A stretch of 64,000 bases of DNA from SIAQ01 sp963767835. GTDB taxonomy: Bacteria > Planctomycetota > Planctomycetia > Gemmatales > Gemmataceae. The number at the start of each line of letters is the position of its first letter. Positions within the stretch are counted from its first letter, which is position 1. Below the pieces are notes generated by a model. It was not told where the DNA came from and did no database searches. It worked only from the letters and a program-made list of their open reading frames with translations. Where the stretch lies: positions 124,001 through 188,000 of the forward strand of contig CAVYFY010000015.1 in NCBI GenBank assembly GCA_963767835.1. The letters run 5' to 3'. This document shows, piece by piece, positions 46,114 through 54,434 of the stretch. Made by a program: the position numbers and the translations under genes.

Positions 46114-48586
46114 ATGTTTGCTCGATGCGTTCGGTGGATTCTGATATCGACGTGCGTTGCCACTTCCGTGGCAGATGTACACTAAAGCGCTGGTGATGCC
46201 GACGCAAAGAAAATCATTGTCGAGCCCACCAACTTCACCCTCGCCGGCCGCGACGCCTGGCGGCAATTGCTCGTCACCGGCCAATCGCGCGACCTGACCC
46301 GCACCGCAACCTACGCCACCGAGCCCGCCGGCATCGTCCGCATCGACTCGACCGGCCTGGTCACGCCGATCAAGGACGGCAAGGCGGCGCTCACCATCAC
46401 CGCGCCCGGCGCCGCTCCCGCCAAGGTCGAGGTAACCGTCACGCATGTCGCCGATGATTTGCCGATCAATTTCGCCAACCAGGTGGTGCCGCTCTTCACC
46501 AAGTTTGGCTGCAACGCCGGCGGCTGTCACGGCAAGGCGTCGGGGCAGAACGGGTTCAAGCTGTCGCTGTTGGGCTTCGAGCCGGAGGAGGATTACGAAT
46601 TTATCGTCAAGGAAGCGCGCGGCCGGCGTTTGCTGCCGTCGTCCCCCGCCAATAGCATGTTGCTCCTGAAAGCGTCGGGCGGCATGGCGCATGGCGGCGG
46701 CAAGCGGATCGATCCCGTTTCGCCCGCGTATCGCATCCTACTGCGCTGGATCGAGCAAGGCGCCCCGTTTGGCCGGGCCAGCGATCCGGTGGTGACGCGC
46801 ATCGAGGTGCTGCCGGGCGAACGAGTTCTGGAGCGAAACGGCAGCCAGCAGTTAAGCGTGATCGCCCATCAAAGCGACGGCAGCACGGTCGATGTGACCC
46901 GGCTGGCCCAGTTCGAGGTCAATGATCGTGAGTTAGCCGATGTCAGCGCGACGGGCCTGGTCTCGACGCGGCATGTGCCGGGCGTCTTCGCGGTGATGGC
47001 CCGCTATCAGACGCATGTGTCGGCGTTTCGGGCACTGGTGCCGCTCGGCGCAAAGGTGGGGCAGTTGCCGGCGGCGAAGAATTTCATTGACGAGCATGTC
47101 TTTCGCCAGTTGCAAAAGCTCGGGTTGCCGCCGTCGGCATTGTGCGATGACGCCACCTTCATTCGCCGGGTGACGCTGGATATCGCCGGGCGATTGCCGA
47201 CGCTGGAGGAAACGCAAAAATTCCTTGCCGACGCGGACGCCGATCGGCACGAGAAGCTGGTCGATCGCTTGCTGGCGAGCCCCGATTACGCGGATTATTT
47301 CGCCGGCAAGTGGAGCGCGGTGTTGCGCAATCGCCGCACCAGTCCCAAGGACGACGCTCGGCCCACGTTCGCCTTCCACGCCTGGATTCGCGAATCGCTC
47401 GACAAGAATGTGCCGTTCGACGAGTTCGTGCGCGAAGTGCTGACGGCCAAGGGCGAGGCGATCAAGACGCCGGCGGTCGCCTGGTATCGCGAGGTGAAAG
47501 ACGTGTCGAGCCAGGTCGAGGATGTCGCCCAGCTCTTTCTTGGTCAGCGCATTGCCTGTGCCAAGTGCCATCATCATCCGCTGGAGAAGTGGAACCAGAA
47601 CGATTACTGGGCGCTGGCCGCGTTCTTCAGCCGGGTCGATGTCAAGGCGCCGAAAGCGGACAAGAAGGACAAGAAAGGGGCGGTGACGGAGCCGGGCCAA
47701 TCGTGGATCGTCAGCCTGAAGCCGGGCAAGGCGGAGGCGCAGAATCCGAAAACGAAAAAGTACCTCAAGCCGGCTGGGCTGGACGGCCCCGACATCGCGC
47801 TCGACGCCGACGATGATCCGCGCGACAAGTTCGTCGATTGGCTGGCCGAGCCGAAGAATCCGTACTTCGCCCGCACGCTGGCCAATCGCTACTGGAAGCA
47901 TTTCCTCGGCCGCGGTCTGGTGGAGCCGGAGGACGACATGCGTGCGACGAATCCGCCGACCAATCCGGAGCTGCTCGACGCGCTGGCGAAGCACTTTGCC
48001 GACAGCAAGTACGACTTGAAGAAGCTGGTGCGGGCGATCTGCACGTCGAACACGTATCGGTTGAGTGCGGTGCCCAACGCGCACAATGCCGACGATCGGC
48101 AAAATTACTCGCGGTTCTTGCCGCGCCGGTTGCACGCGGAGGTGCTCTATGACGCGATCGATGCGGTGACGCTGTCGAAGCCGGCGTTCAAGGGGGTGCC
48201 TGCAGGGACGCGCGCCGTGCAGTTGCCGGACAATCAGTTCGAGTCGTATTTCCTGAGCGTGTTCGGCCGGCCCGATTTCGCCAGCGCCTGCGAATGCGAA
48301 CGCAGCTCCGACAGCAGCCTCGCACAGGCGCTGCACCGCTATAACTCCGTCGAGCTGGCGAAAAAGATCGCGCGGCGACCGGATCAAGCAACTCGTCAGC
48401 GACAAGCGCCCGCCAGACGATCGGCTGCGCGATTTGTACTTGATCGCCCTGTCGCGACCGCCCAGCACCGGCGAAATGGCCGACATGAAAGCGTACCTGC
48501 AAGCCCGGCCGAACAATCAATCCGCCGCCTACGAAGATCTGCTGTGGGCGCTCTTGAATACGAAGGAATTCTTGTACAACCATTGA
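46114..48586 (+). CDS. DUF1549/DUF1553 (PSCyt2-PSD1) protein, interrupted
   Basis: An ATG at 46114 with GGGAGGGG upstream opens a leader (MFARCVRWILISTCVATSVA), but TAA at 46183 stops it; the same frame then continues DADAKKIIVEPTNFTLAGRD through a bacterial Ig-like domain, CNAGGCHGKASGQNGFKLSL (CxxxCH-type heme-like site), DUF1549 (TLDIAGRLPTLEETQKFLAD, CAKCHHHPLEKWNQNDYWAL) and DUF1553 (NRYWKHFLGRGLVEPEDDMR). Near 48380 a one-base shift leads to RIKQLVSDKRPPDDRLRDLY and ALLNTKEFLYNH-stop at 48586. Likely exported and paired with the DUF1501 gene. The first stop may be real or an error. Confidence 0.88.
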
Positions 48587-48590
48587 ACCA

Positions 48591-48638
48591 AGGCCGGCGT
48601 GCATTTCGTCGGCATCACCGCCGACATGGCCCAGCTCG
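48591..48638 (+). pseudogene. Short argG-like fragment
   Basis: aggccggcgt...catcaccgccgacatggccc matches bases 50540-50587 inside argG with about seven differences in 48; translated it reads AGVHFVGITADMAQ against AGVNVVGITADMAQ. It lies between the DUF1553 stop and the DUF4058 pseudogene and contains no start of its own. Confidence 0.8.
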
Positions 48639-48700
48639 GTGTAACGGCGCGTGCTCACGCGATTTCCGATACAATGGCGGGACAGAAGGGAGAAAACACC

Positions 48701-49425
48701 GTGCCTTTGCGTGACCATTTTCGGCTCCCCGCCGCAAGGTATGCTTCGTGGGATGCGGTCCATGCCGCTTGGCCGACGATGATCGTGAGGTGGCTGGCGA
48801 ACAAATTGCCGTTGCAGATGTGGCTCACCCTGGTGTCCACGCCGGTGCTTTCGCCGAGATCGACGTGTCGGCGTACGAAAAAGACGACGATGCAGCCCTT
48901 GCCGCAAGCAATGCTAACGGCCTGGCAACTGATGGGTGCGCCACGCCCATGACGGCGAGACCGACCCATCCGTTCAAGACGAATATGAAGTACGCGTTTA
49001 CGACATCGACCAAGACCGACGCCTCGTCGCTGCGGTCGAGCTGGTCAGCCCATCCAACAAGGATCGCCCCGAAAATCGTCGGGTATTCGTCGCCAAGATG
49101 TGCAACTTTGTTGCAACAAAGGGTGTCGGTAATGATCGTCGATATCGTCACAATTCGCATGCAGAACCTGTACGGCGAGTTTCTTGAATTCATCGACATG
49201 GTTGACCCGCGCTCGGCCCCGACCCGCCGGCGATCTATGCCGTCGCCTGCCGGGCCAACAAGACGACGGCCAAACCGGGCACGCCGTGGCAGTTTCAAGC
49301 GTGGTTCGAGCCGCTCTGCATCGTGCAACCGCTGCCGACGTTGCCGCTCTGGCTCGCGGACAACCTTTCGGTGCCACTCGGTCTCGAGGGAAGTTACGAG
49401 GAGACATGAAAGGTTTTGCGTGATC
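48701..49425 (+). pseudogene. DUF4058 family protein, multiply frameshifted
   Basis: GTG at 48701 with GGGAG upstream starts PLRDHFRLPAARYASWDAVH, the DUF4058 N-terminus. The chain then changes frame at about 48815 (HPGVHAGAFAEIDVSAYEKD), 48880 (TAWQLMGAPRP), 48945 (DEYEVRVYDIDQDRRLVAAV, ELVSPSNKDRPENRRVFVAK), 49105 (LLQQRVSVMIVDIVTIRMQN), and 49230 (PLWLADNLSVPLGLEGSYEE). Normal length is about 250 residues. Four or more shifts in 725 bases argue for a true pseudogene. DUF4058 is a planctomycete and cyanobacterial family of unknown function. Confidence 0.8.
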
Positions 49426-49490
49426 GTGGGGTGCGCATGCCGCAAATGCGTTCGATATAATGAAAGCAAGAAGCGCAGAAAGGGCGTTCA

Positions 49491-49871
49491 TTGTCCGATG
49501 TTATCTGGCTGTATCGTGGTGTGCCGCTCGAATCGACCGAAGTCGAGGATGTACACGCCGTCGGCGAAGTTCGCCCGCCCAGGCCCGACCGCATCGGCGA
49601 ACGCTGGCGGCAATTCCACGTGCTGGGTGACACCCAAACCGGCTATACCAGTTGGACGCCGAGTCGAGACATGGCGGAAGAGTTCGCTCAGTTTAGCGAT
49701 TCGTGTCTGAGCGGCCAAGTGGTCATTTTCCGCGTTCGTGTCGCGTCCATCCCCGAAGACCGGCTCTTCCAGGGGCGGGAAGACGAAGCCGAGTTTCTGC
49801 TGGAAGGAACCGTTGAAGAAGTATCTATTTCCGAAAGTGCTGCCGATGACGAGGGAAACAGTAATGACTGA
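49491..49871 (+). CDS. ADP-ribosyltransferase-like hypothetical protein
   Basis: 126 residues, TTG start with GAAAGGG upstream. Three short blocks suggest an ART fold: Arg in IWLYRGVPLES, S-T-S-like GYTSWTPSRDMAEEFAQF, and an E-x-E block DEAEFLLEGTVEEVSIS. Arg, Ser/Thr-x-Ser and Glu-x-Glu in this order and spacing are the R-S-E signature of arginine-type ADP-ribosyltransferases. I do not recognise a named family and ranking as ART rests on those motifs only. It overlaps the next gene by 8 bases. Confidence 0.5.
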   Translation: MSDVIWLYRGVPLESTEVEDVHAVGEVRPPRPDRIGERWRQFHVLGDTQTGYTSWTPSRDMAEEFAQFSDSCLSGQVVIFRVRVASIPEDRLFQGREDEAEFLLEGTVEEVSISESAADDEGNSND

Positions 49872-50283
49872 GCTGGTGAAAAAAACGTCCTGGTTGCGGG
49901 CCCTTGCCGACGCGGCAAGCGAGGCGCAGATTCCGCTTCCAGAATTCAGCGACCGCGGCATGGGGAGCGCCATTTGCCGAAGCGCGGATGGCGGGCGCTT
50001 CGTTTCCATGAAACGCCGATTTGTGCCCGCGAATCAGGCAACTCAAGCCGGCGTTGAATGGGGTCTGTGGTGCGAGCAAGATGACGAGCCGATTCCGGTG
50101 GCGGCCTTTCGGGAACCGCTCAGCCCCACGCCGGAGCGCGTCGCTTTCATGCTCTCGGTTCTTCGCGGCTGGCTGCTTGAGGACTGGAATGTTGCGCAGG
50201 CGGAAAATGCCGCTGCAAGCCATGCGAACGCAACGGTCGGCGAAGCGCTGTTGTCCAAGACGGGGCACGACGCCGAGGCGTGA
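49864..50283 (+). CDS. Hypothetical partner of the ART-like gene
   Basis: 139 residues; its ATG overlaps the end of the ART-like gene (ATGACTGA), so the two are translationally coupled. The chain is WLRALADAASEAQIPLPEFS, GMGSAICRSADGGRFVSMKR and ERVAFMLSVLRGWLLEDWNV; no domain is recognised and there is no signal peptide. The coupling would suit an immunity, antitoxin or chaperone role, but this is inference. A DUF4058 3' fragment follows. Confidence 0.5.
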   Translation: MTELVKKTSWLRALADAASEAQIPLPEFSDRGMGSAICRSADGGRFVSMKRRFVPANQATQAGVEWGLWCEQDDEPIPVAAFREPLSPTPERVAFMLSVLRGWLLEDWNVAQAENAAASHANATVGEALLSKTGHDAEA

Positions 50284-50289
50284 TACGGC

Positions 50290-50394
50290 TAACCACTGCC
50301 GACGTTGCCGCTCTGGCTCGCGGACGACTTGTCGGTGTCGTTCGATCTGGAAGGAAGCTACGAGGAGACTTGCAGGGTTCTGCGCATTGCGTGA
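50290..50394 (+). pseudogene. DUF4058 3' fragment (copy 3)
   Basis: In one frame: LPTLPLWLADDLSVSFDLEG then SYEETCRVLRIA-stop. This is the intact C-terminal ~34 residues of a DUF4058 protein with no upstream part. It is closest to the 3' end of the pseudogene ending at 49425, from which it may have been copied with the two genes in between. Confidence 0.8.
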
Positions 50395-50445
50395 TTGCGC
50401 CGGCCTTCAGTTCCCCCGGACCTCAACTCATCACGGATTACCGCC

Positions 50446-51693
50446 ATGCGCACCACCGTTGCAAATCTCAAAGGCAAAACCATTGCTTTCGCCGCGTCCG
50501 GCGGGCTTGATAGCTGCACCATCACGCGCTGGCTCACCGAGGCCGGCGTCAACGTCGTCGGCATCACCGCGGACATGGCCCAGCCCGATGAAAGCGATTT
50601 CGATTCGGTTCGCCAGCGCATGCTCGCTTGCGGCGCCAAGGAGCTGATCGTCGTGCCGCTGCATGACGCCATCGCCGAGGCCGGGCTCGATATCATCCAG
50701 GCCCAGGCGTATTACGAGGGGCGCTACTGGAACACGACCGGCATCGCTCGCCACGTCATCGTCGCCGGCATGCTCCCCGAAATGAAAAAACGCGGCATCA
50801 GCATCCTCAGCCACGGCGCCACCGGGCGAGGCAACGATCAGGTCCGCTTTCAGCTCGTCACCAACATGCTCGAGCCGACTTTCGAGGTTTACGCCCCGTG
50901 GCGCGATGAGGCGTTCCTGGCGAATTTCCGTGGCCGCAGCGAGATGATCGATTATTGCGCCGAGCGCAAGCTGCCGATCAAGGCGACTAAGGATGCGCCT
51001 TATTCGACCGACGCGAACCTGCTGGGGCTGACGCACGAGGCCGGTAAACTGGAATCGCTGGAAACGCCGCCTAGCTTCGTCACGCCGGGCATGGGCGTTC
51101 TTGCAACGAATGCGCCCGACAAGCCGGAGACGGTGACGATCCGTTTCGACCACGGCCGGCCCGTCGCGATTAATGGCAAGAAAGTCAGCGCCTATCAGGC
51201 CATCCTCGAAGCCAACAAATTAGGCGGCAAGCACGGCGTCGGCATCTGCTACCACCTCGTCGAAAACCGCTTCGTCGGCATCAAGAGCCGCGGCGTCTAC
51301 GAAGCCCCCGGCATGGAGCTGCTCGGCACCGCGTATGCCTATCTCCTGCAAATGGTGCTCGACCGCCGCAGCCGCGAGCTGTTCGATCAATTGTCGCTGA
51401 TGCTCGCCAGGCAAGTTTACCAGGGCTACGGCTACGATCTGGCGTCGAAGATCGCGCTCGACGCCGTCAAATCGTTCGCCCAGCTCGTGACCGGCACGAT
51501 CAGTGTTTCTCTGTACAAGGGAAATACCTATTTCGCATCGGCGACCGATGTGCCGCACTCGCTCTATTCGGAGGCCAACGCATCGATGGAAGCGATCGGC
51601 GAATTCGACCACGCGGACTCGGAGGGGTTTTTGCGGGTGCTGTCGGTCAGCGCCCGAGCGCTGGCGGCGATGAAGCAGGTGGAGCGAAAGTAG
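50446..51693 (+). CDS. argG: Argininosuccinate synthase
   Basis: 415 residues; ATG at 50446 (MRTTVANLKGKTIAFAASGG). The ATP pyrophosphatase loop is AFAASGGLDSCTITRWLTEA, followed by SHGATGRGNDQVRFQLVTN and EMIDYCAERKLPIKATKDAP. PYSTDANLLGLTHEAGKLES is the citrulline/aspartate-binding block. It joins citrulline and aspartate with ATP in arginine synthesis. The sequence is of the shorter, archaeal/actinobacterial-like ArgG subtype. Gene intact; no argH neighbour is present. Confidence 0.96.
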   Translation: MRTTVANLKGKTIAFAASGGLDSCTITRWLTEAGVNVVGITADMAQPDESDFDSVRQRMLACGAKELIVVPLHDAIAEAGLDIIQAQAYYEGRYWNTTGIARHVIVAGMLPEMKKRGISILSHGATGRGNDQVRFQLVTNMLEPTFEVYAPWRDEAFLANFRGRSEMIDYCAERKLPIKATKDAPYSTDANLLGLTHEAGKLESLETPPSFVTPGMGVLATNAPDKPETVTIRFDHGRPVAINGKKVSAYQAILEANKLGGKHGVGICYHLVENRFVGIKSRGVYEAPGMELLGTAYAYLLQMVLDRRSRELFDQLSLMLARQVYQGYGYDLASKIALDAVKSFAQLVTGTISVSLYKGNTYFASATDVPHSLYSEANASMEAIGEFDHADSEGFLRVLSVSARALAAMKQVERK

Positions 51694-51700
51694 GTGTTCA

Positions 51701-52060
51701 TCACCACGGAAATCGCCCCAATTCCGCCAGGCTCTCTCGCAACCGAATGCGCTCGGTCTCATTCACGCGCAGAACGTCGACCGTGGCTCGACCGATCGCC
51801 GTTTTGCCGACGAGGCAAAAGCCCTCCCATCGAAAATGATGTTTCCATTGGTGACGGCGCGGGTGAAAGAGTTTCGTCAGCTTTCCGGTCAGGGGATCAA
51901 GGCCCGAAAGATCGGTTGCCTTGTGAAAATTGCATCGGTGGCAGGATAGGGCCAGATTCGACGACCGAGTCGGACCGTGGTGCTTGTGAGCGAGGACGTG
52001 TTCAACATGATGAGGCGTCACCGGCGAGTCAGCTTCGGGCAATCCGCAGTATTCGACGCG
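51701..52060 (-). pseudogene. HNH endonuclease, 5'-truncated
   Basis: VEYCGLPEADSPVTPHHVEH and VLAHKHHGPTRSSNLALSCH then RCNFHKATDLSGLDPLTGKL form the HNH fold, with CxxC zinc ligands (first Cys pair partly lost: VEYCG for CEYCG). FHPRRHQWKHHFRWEGFCLV is the planctomycete signature that follows. About 12 N-terminal residues are missing, and at 52060 the sequence runs into transposase coding on the other strand. The stop at 51701 lies 8 bases beyond argG, on the opposite strand. Confidence 0.75.
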
Positions 52061-52513
52061 GCCCTCGACGCCGAGGAACGCAAGCAAGATTGCGAACTCA
52101 AAGCCCTGTCGCGGCTGGTGCCGAACCTGCGCCGCGAGTATCCACAACTGCGGCTGTGCTGGTCGGGCGATGCGCTCTATGCGTGCGGACGCACGTTGCA
52201 ACTGGCCAAGGACCATAAGTGCAATTACGTATTGGTGTTCAAAGAAGGCCGCCTGCCTGCTCTGTGGCAGGAGTTCCAAACCCTGCTTGGCTTGTGCCCG
52301 CACAATCGCCTGGAGCATCAGCCCAAGGAGGGCGTCGGCAGCTTGCTGCGGCGCCTGGCGGCGGAATGTGGCCGCACGCCGTGGCAGTTGTTCGGCGGCG
52401 TCGCCAATCTGGCCCGCCGCCTGCTTGAGAGTTTCCGTTACCGCCACTTGAGTGACGACGCGTTTGCCCCCCAACCGAATGAGCGCATGCAATACCGCTT
52501 CGACAGTTCCTGA
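52060..52513 (+). pseudogene. Transposase remnant with internal deletion
   Basis: AEERKQDCELKALSRLVPNL, RREYPQLRLCWSGDALYACG, LAKDHKCNYVLVFKEGRLPA match the catalytic core of a DDE-type transposase family that reads KQDCE.KAF.RLAP..K..FP...I.L..D.LYA. The end GVANLARRLLESFRYRHLSD and MQYRFDSS-stop is the family C-terminus. The region between these is shorter than in complete copies, and the N-terminus is replaced by the HNH fragment, so the enzyme is dead. Confidence 0.65.
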
Positions 52514-52853
52514 CAGCTTCCCACCGATTTCGCGATCGTGCAGACGCCAGCCGCCGCCGAACATTGCCCTTCCTCGAAGCCACTTCGACAGTGGCCTCGT
52601 CCGGCGTCCGTCCCGTCCGTCCCATATCCCCCGCGTTTCTCGTCCGCAAAGCCCCGCCGGAAAACATGGAAAACCGATTCCGCACAGCTGCAACGGCATG
52701 TTCACACTTGCATTTCTCTGGTTGGTTGCACAAAATGTTCGGTGTGGCGTAGCGGCCCGTCAATTCTCGACCTATGGATTTTCGCCGCAGGCATTAGCCT
52801 GCGGTCGCTGGCGTAAGTGCGAATCCATTCCGCCGCTCACCCAGGAGGCTAAC
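52514..52853. other. Intergenic region without recognised gene
   Basis: About 340 bases between the transposase remnant and the next signal-peptide gene. Frames here are shadows and show no family match. The next gene has CCAGGAGG at its start; no promoter is clear. Confidence 0.5.
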
Positions 52854-54389
52854 ATGTTGCGACTCGGGATTCTCATTGGCCTTACCTTCACGGCGTTTGC
52901 CGAAACCGCGCATGGCCAGCAGTACGAGGACAGCAATGAAGACCGAGCGGTAAGAATGGGTGTCGTCACAGTCGCGAATGGGAAGGTCAAGATTGCGAAG
53001 GCCGGCGATGTGTACAAAGTCAAATTGACGGTCGCAGTGCATCGAGAAGGTATGAACGAATCAGCTTCGGGCGTGGTCGCTCTCATCTACCTAGACGAAA
53101 AATGCCAACCTTCCTTTTGCCCTGTCCAAGTAGTTTGCGAAAACAGCGTCAGTGGCGACGCGTTAGGGGTAAGCGGCAGCAGCAGCGTTGGAACTGCAAT
53201 CGATCCGAAGTCATTCGAAAGCGCTAAAGGCTACTTATTGATCGTCAAAAGCGAGCGCGCGTATATTCCGACCAGCGTTCCCGAACTCTCCAAGTTCTTG
53301 GAAAAAGAGGTTCCGTCGTGGCAGAAAGTCGCAGCGGCCTACAAAGATATGAAACCTGGCGAGTCAAAATCGATCGGACCAGTGGCGGTCCGCAGGTTGC
53401 CCACATCGGTTCGTGCCGATGAGCCGTCGCTGAAGAAATTCACGTCGCCGGAGAAGAGCAGCAAGGATGAGCCGATCGCCAAGCAGTTTTCGATGGCGAA
53501 GGCGGCGGATTTCCTTGACAATGTCGCGCTCGACTGGACGAAGAATCGCGGCTGCTTCTCGTGCCACTCGAACTTTGCCTATCTCTATGCCCGCCCCATG
53601 ATCTCCGCGGACGCGCCGGCCCATGCCGATATTCGCCAAGCATTGGAGGATCTCGTCAGCAAGCGCTGGCCCGACAAGAAGCCGCGCTGGGATGCGGAAG
53701 TCGTCACGGCTGCGGCGGCGCTCGCGCACAACGACGCCCATACCACCAAGAAGCTGCATCCACTCACCCGCACCGCCCTCGATCGCATGTGGAGCGTGCA
53801 GCAAAAAGACGGCGGCATTCGCTGGCTTAAGCTCAGCCTGCCGCCGATGGAATGGGACGATCATTATGGCGTCACCCTGGCCGCCCTCGCCGTCGGCGTC
53901 GCCCCGGAAGATTACGCCAAGACCGAGCAAGCGAAAAAAGGCCTCGACGGCTTGCGGCGCTGGCTTACGGCGAATCCACCCAAGAACCTGCACCACCACA
54001 CCATGCTGCTATGGGTTTCCACCTATCTCGACGGCTTCCAGAGCGCGGACGAGCAAAATGCCACCAAGAAAGCGCTGCTCGCCAAGCAACTCCCCGACGG
54101 CGGCTGGTCCGCGTCCAGCCTCGGCGCTTGGCCCCGCGCCGACAAAAGCGAACAAACCCCCAACGTCAGCGACGGCTATGGGACCGGCTTCGCCGTCTAT
54201 GTTCTGCGCCGCGCCGGCGTTCCCGCCAATGATCCCGCCATCGTCCAGGGCATCCGCTGGCTCAAATCCAACCAGCGCGAGAGTGGCCGTTGGTTCACGC
54301 GCTCCCTCGTCAAGGACGAAACGCATTATCTGACGCACGCGGGCTCCGCATTCGCCGTCATGGCGATTCAGGCGTGCGAGTCGCCTTGA
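52854..54389 (+). CDS. Exported terpene-cyclase-like toroid protein with CxxCH
   Basis: 511 residues; ATG at 52854 with CCAGGAGGCTAAC upstream and a signal peptide (LRLGILIGLTFTAFAETAHG). Residues 20-180 are a beta-rich domain of no known family. At about 235, NRGCFSCHSNFAYLYARPMI has a CxxCH c-type heme site. The C-terminal 280 residues are alpha-helical with repeated QKDGGIRWLKL, QLPDGGWSASSLGAWP and RESGRWFTRSL, the QW-like repeats of squalene-hopene cyclase toroids; the catalytic DxDD motif is not seen. Probably a periplasmic protein rather than a cyclase. Confidence 0.78.
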   Translation: MLRLGILIGLTFTAFAETAHGQQYEDSNEDRAVRMGVVTVANGKVKIAKAGDVYKVKLTVAVHREGMNESASGVVALIYLDEKCQPSFCPVQVVCENSVSGDALGVSGSSSVGTAIDPKSFESAKGYLLIVKSERAYIPTSVPELSKFLEKEVPSWQKVAAAYKDMKPGESKSIGPVAVRRLPTSVRADEPSLKKFTSPEKSSKDEPIAKQFSMAKAADFLDNVALDWTKNRGCFSCHSNFAYLYARPMISADAPAHADIRQALEDLVSKRWPDKKPRWDAEVVTAAAALAHNDAHTTKKLHPLTRTALDRMWSVQQKDGGIRWLKLSLPPMEWDDHYGVTLAALAVGVAPEDYAKTEQAKKGLDGLRRWLTANPPKNLHHHTMLLWVSTYLDGFQSADEQNATKKALLAKQLPDGGWSASSLGAWPRADKSEQTPNVSDGYGTGFAVYVLRRAGVPANDPAIVQGIRWLKSNQRESGRWFTRSLVKDETHYLTHAGSAFAVMAIQACESP

Positions 54390-54434
54390 GCGCGAGCGCC
54401 TCGGCGTTGACGAACCACGAACGGATCACACACA

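Noticed and set aside
46933..48516. 527-residue minus-strand frame
   Set aside because: It is antisense to the DUF1549/DUF1553 gene, whose motifs are unmistakable; no signal supports a second gene.
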